From CAYIHX01 sp964363305 (GTDB lineage Bacteria > Bdellovibrionota > UBA1018), in contig CAYIHX010000006.1 in assembly GCA_964363305.1 (NCBI GenBank), forward strand, positions 1-64,000: a stretch of DNA of 64,000 bases, written 5' to 3'. Each line of letters opens with the position of its first letter. Position 1 is the stretch's first letter. Below the pieces are notes generated by a model that saw only the letters and a list, made by a program, of their open reading frames with translations, searched no databases and was not told the origin of the DNA. Shown piece after piece: positions 61,461-64,000 of this stretch. The position numbers and the translations under genes are program-made.

Positions 61461-62290
61461 GTGGCGGAGGAAGCAAAGGTTGCGGCTTCGATTACGGGAT
61501 AGTCACGCCGGAGGATACCCTCAATAAAGAGCGTCCCCAGGCCAGCGCGGTTAAAGATCACTTCAATAACGAAAGCGCCTGCGAAAATATGCCCAAGTTG
61601 GGCGAGAAAATAGCTCACCAGGGCACCTGAGACCGGTAGCAGGCCCGACTTGAGTAGCCATCTGACCTGGGGGACGCCCCGTGCAAGAGCCGCCCGCGCG
61701 TGATCTTGCAGCAAGCTTTCTCGAATCCGTTCTCGGATGAGGCGGGCCCAGGTTCCGCTGAAGCTGGTGCCAAGAACCAGCGCAGGCAGGAGGGTGCTTC
61801 CTGTGACTTCGAAAATTGGAATCCACACGGCAAAGACGAGAATGGAGATCGGTGCGACCCAGAGTGAAGGGATCGCTGCGGTGATTGCCCCATAGAGCGA
61901 AGTGAATTTATAAGTGGCGCTGGACGAATTGAGAGCGGAGATCGTTCCAAGGCTTAACGCGAGGGCGAGGGCGATTGCCGCGCTGGGTAGGGCAAGCTCG
62001 AAGGTGCTTTTCCATGCTGTGAGAACTGTTTCCTGGACGGGTTGCCGAGAGTAGAGCGAGAGCTCCCAGTTCCCGCTCAATACCCTTCCAATGGCCGATA
62101 GGGAGGCCGTGTACCATGGCTGATCTAGATGGAGATCCTTTCTTAGGACTTCCCTAGAGAGGTCGCTGCCGAACTCATTGAGGAGATTTTCAACCGGATC
62201 GCCCGGAAGGAGTCGAACGGCGGAAGCGGCGATGATTTCAATGAGCAGTAGGCTCACTATAATTGAAAAAATTCGTCGAAGGATGCTCAC
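61397..62290 (-). CDS. Peptide ABC transporter permease, DppB/OppB type
   Basis: 297 residues. N-terminal helix, periplasmic DLHLDQPWYTASLSAIGRVL loop with the OppB-type LGLDQP-like motif, five further helices, and the EAA loop HARAALARGVPQVRWLLKSG, ending in FNRAGLGTLFIEGILRRDYP. First permease of the pair; overlaps the upstream gene by ATGA. Confidence 0.92.
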   Translation of the reverse strand: MSILRRIFSIIVSLLLIEIIAASAVRLLPGDPVENLLNEFGSDLSREVLRKDLHLDQPWYTASLSAIGRVLSGNWELSLYSRQPVQETVLTAWKSTFELALPSAAIALALALSLGTISALNSSSATYKFTSLYGAITAAIPSLWVAPISILVFAVWIPIFEVTGSTLLPALVLGTSFSGTWARLIRERIRESLLQDHARAALARGVPQVRWLLKSGLLPVSGALVSYFLAQLGHIFAGAFVIEVIFNRAGLGTLFIEGILRRDYPVIEAATFASSATCLIFTHLGAQTQKWLDPRLS

Positions 62291-63069
62291 TCCAAAAACT
62301 TTCTCGCGAGTTGCTCTGACGTGCGTTCGACAACTGTCTTTATTCCCGGCATCTCAATTCTGATCGGCGCCCCATTTGCGTCGAGATACCAGGTACTTCG
62401 AATATCGCGGTAGTTTACTGTCAGGCGTTTCGCTCTGTTATTTAGGCAGAAAGAGTCTGGCTTTTCGAGTCGAACAAGGCCGGCAAATGGACTGAAGCCG
62501 AGGTCGACATTGTCTTCGGCGACCGCACGAAAGCCAATGGACTGTCCCTCCTTCATGAGAGGCAGGCGCAGGCGAAACCAGACCGGAAAATAGCCCGCAA
62601 GAAGAGTTTTTGGCGGAAATAGTTTTCGCATGACGGGCATCTCGCTAGAATTTCTTTTCACTTTTATCGCAAGAGTGTTGTCTGGCTGAAGAGTTCCGTC
62701 GATGGTTGTTTCGGTTGCTCGGTAGACGGACCTGAAATTGAAAAAAATGGGCTCGAGAAAAGGAGTATCTTTCGCGAACGCTCCGAGACTTTCTTCATTG
62801 AGGAATCCTTCTTCGGCTTTCCAGCTGTTGAACTGGTAATGAATTCTGCCTTCAGTACGGCGGACTTTCTCATGATAATAGGAATACCTGATCGTCTTAT
62901 TTACAAGTACGGTGTACCAGTAGTCCCAAAGGATGGACGCCTGCCTGGCCTCGGGTGGCATCTTTTTGACGATTTTCGCAGTTGTTCTTGGGGATGTCGG
63001 CGCCGCACAGGTGCTCTGGGCCGTCAAAAAAATGGCAAATATCCCCGCTAATGTGCTCAGTGGCTCCAT
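62287..63069 (-). CDS. Exported protein of unknown function, DUF3108-like
   Basis: 260 residues from ATG 63069 (GGGAGAAG upstream), with a signal peptide (AGIFAIFLTAQSTCAAP). Beta-rich; recurring beta-strand blocks such as YSYYHEKVRRTEGRIHYQFN and SVYRATETTIDGTLQPDN, and a C-terminal half with YLDANGAPIRIEMPG, recall DUF3108/LolA-like periplasmic proteins. First gene of the operon with two peptide permeases and NagZ, so a role in envelope or muropeptide handling is a guess. No binding-protein fold is apparent. Confidence 0.65.
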   Translation of the reverse strand: MEPLSTLAGIFAIFLTAQSTCAAPTSPRTTAKIVKKMPPEARQASILWDYWYTVLVNKTIRYSYYHEKVRRTEGRIHYQFNSWKAEEGFLNEESLGAFAKDTPFLEPIFFNFRSVYRATETTIDGTLQPDNTLAIKVKRNSSEMPVMRKLFPPKTLLAGYFPVWFRLRLPLMKEGQSIGFRAVAEDNVDLGFSPFAGLVRLEKPDSFCLNNRAKRLTVNYRDIRSTWYLDANGAPIRIEMPGIKTVVERTSEQLARKFLE

Positions 63070-63101
63070 GGCTTCTCCCAGGGTTACATGGATTTGACCC
63101 A

Positions 63102-64000
63102 ATGAGAATGCTCTCTGTCTTTAAGGCACTCTTGTTTTTGGCCGATACGACGGTGATGAAGCTCGACTCGATAGAGCAAGGTCAGTTGGTTCTCTATGTC
63201 GGATACGGCCTGGTTGCCCTGGGGGGCTACCTGTTGGGCCGTATTTTGGACAAGGAGAAGGAAGCTATGGCGGCCCAGGAGAACCTGGCGGAGCTGAGGG
63301 ACCGTAAGGCGTCGAATATTTTGGTGAAGATGGGACGACCGTTCTTTACGCAGTACGTTATGCCGCTCGTTCGAGGTCGGAGGGTTTTTGACAATCAACG
63401 AAAGACTTACCGGCGAAAACTCATTACCGCAGGTCTCAAAGATGAACTGACTGCTGACGAGTTCATCTCCTTCAAGTTCTTCAATATCGTCTTTTTTCCC
63501 ATCTTGATCTTGCTCGGAAATGCGTTGGGAAATCTCGAAGTAGGTCAAGTCTACGTTTACGTGTCCGCTCCTTTGGGTTTCTTCTTTCCGGACCTCTGGG
63601 TCAATTCTCGTATTTCTGCACGGCAAAAGCAGGTCTTGAATCAATTGCCTTTCGTGGTTGATCTTCTAGCACTATCGACTGAGGCCGGTCTCGACTTCAT
63701 TGGTGCAATCGGGAAGGTAGTTGAAAAGGCGAGGCCAAGTCCCCTGATCGACGAATTGTCCCAGCTATTGAAGGAAATCAAGGTTGGATCATCGCGCGCG
63801 GACGCGATGCGTGAAATGGCCCTTCGTCTTGGTATGACTCAGATCAACTCGTTTGTGGCGATTTTGATTTCCGCGGATCAGATGGGTGCCTCAATCGGAA
63901 AAATCCTACGACAACAATCGGAACAGATTCGAATCGAGCGAATGCTGCGTGCCGAAAAAGCGGGTGCTGCGGCATCGCAGAAGATCATTTTTCCAGTGGT
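63102..64000 (+). CDS. TadC-like type II/IV pilus inner-membrane protein, cut by window end
   Basis: 299 codons to the end with no stop. A membrane helix at about 28-43 (LVLYVGYGLVALGGYLLG), then the cytoplasmic T2SSF domain: KFFNIVFFPILILLGNALGN, FVVDLLALSTEAGLDFIGAI, and GSSRADAMREMALRLGMTQI with SADQMGASIGKILRQQSEQI. These are typical of TadC of Flp-pilus systems. The 32-base gap to the divergent gene must hold both promoters. Confidence 0.88.
   Translation, partial: MRMLSVFKALLFLADTTVMKLDSIEQGQLVLYVGYGLVALGGYLLGRILDKEKEAMAAQENLAELRDRKASNILVKMGRPFFTQYVMPLVRGRRVFDNQRKTYRRKLITAGLKDELTADEFISFKFFNIVFFPILILLGNALGNLEVGQVYVYVSAPLGFFFPDLWVNSRISARQKQVLNQLPFVVDLLALSTEAGLDFIGAIGKVVEKARPSPLIDELSQLLKEIKVGSSRADAMREMALRLGMTQINSFVAILISADQMGASIGKILRQQSEQIRIERMLRAEKAGAAASQKIIFPV

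Overview
The window reads as a chromosome segment of a Gram-negative, free-living or predatory bacterium of the deltaproteobacterial / Bdellovibrionota type. The evidence is indirect: two sigma-54 enhancer-binding regulators, an HDOD protein with a PAS histidine kinase, ExbB/ExbD, a monofunctional peptidoglycan transglycosylase, a NagZ-like GH3 protein, a Tad-type secretion gene, and a split methylmalonyl-CoA mutase with propionyl-CoA carboxylase. The phylum is my inference and the genus is not determined. No tRNA, rRNA, CRISPR array or insertion sequence was seen.

Region by region. 1-1.5 kb: end of a response-regulator locus and small DNA-binding genes. 1.7-6.3 kb: a four-gene operon (alpha/beta hydrolase, MarR regulator, amidase, unknown protein) divergent from a short-chain dehydrogenase; between them lies a 50-bp perfect palindrome that forms two mirror-image promoters. 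6.3-7.6 kb: a Fic-family gene with its own operator, between two 103-bp direct repeats. 7.6-11.5 kb: a TauE/SafE permease and an arsR-feoA-feoB iron-uptake operon ending in a small membrane protein. 11.5-23.6 kb: exbBD, lysine 2,3-aminomutase, an HDOD/kinase/NtrC operon, an M13 peptidase, peptide deformylase, a thioesterase and a DMT exporter. 23.7-28.9 kb: clpP, clpX and lon, each set apart by clear promoters or terminators.

29-49.2 kb is the main ribosomal supercluster: rpsL-rpsG-fusA, then an inverted transglycosylase gene, then rpsJ to rplO, secY, adk, map, infA, rpmJ, rpsM, rpsK, rpsD, rpoA and rplQ. It departs from the usual order: tuf is not between fusA and rpsJ, rplX is missing between rplN and rplE, and rpsN is missing between rplE and rpsH. 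Several ribosomal proteins carry Lys/Ala-rich terminal extensions, and strong hairpins sit before rplC, rpoA and rplQ.

49.2-64 kb: a sigma-factor-like protein fused to an anti-sigma-like and membrane part, an HNH nuclease, a TlpA-type thioredoxin, a PocR-type sigma-54 activator, a beta-barrel-like protein, an operon for propionyl-CoA to methylmalonyl-CoA metabolism (carboxyltransferase, biotin carboxylase, biotin carrier, mutase), an operon pairing two peptide-ABC permeases with a GH3 enzyme, and the start of a TadC-like gene that runs off the end.
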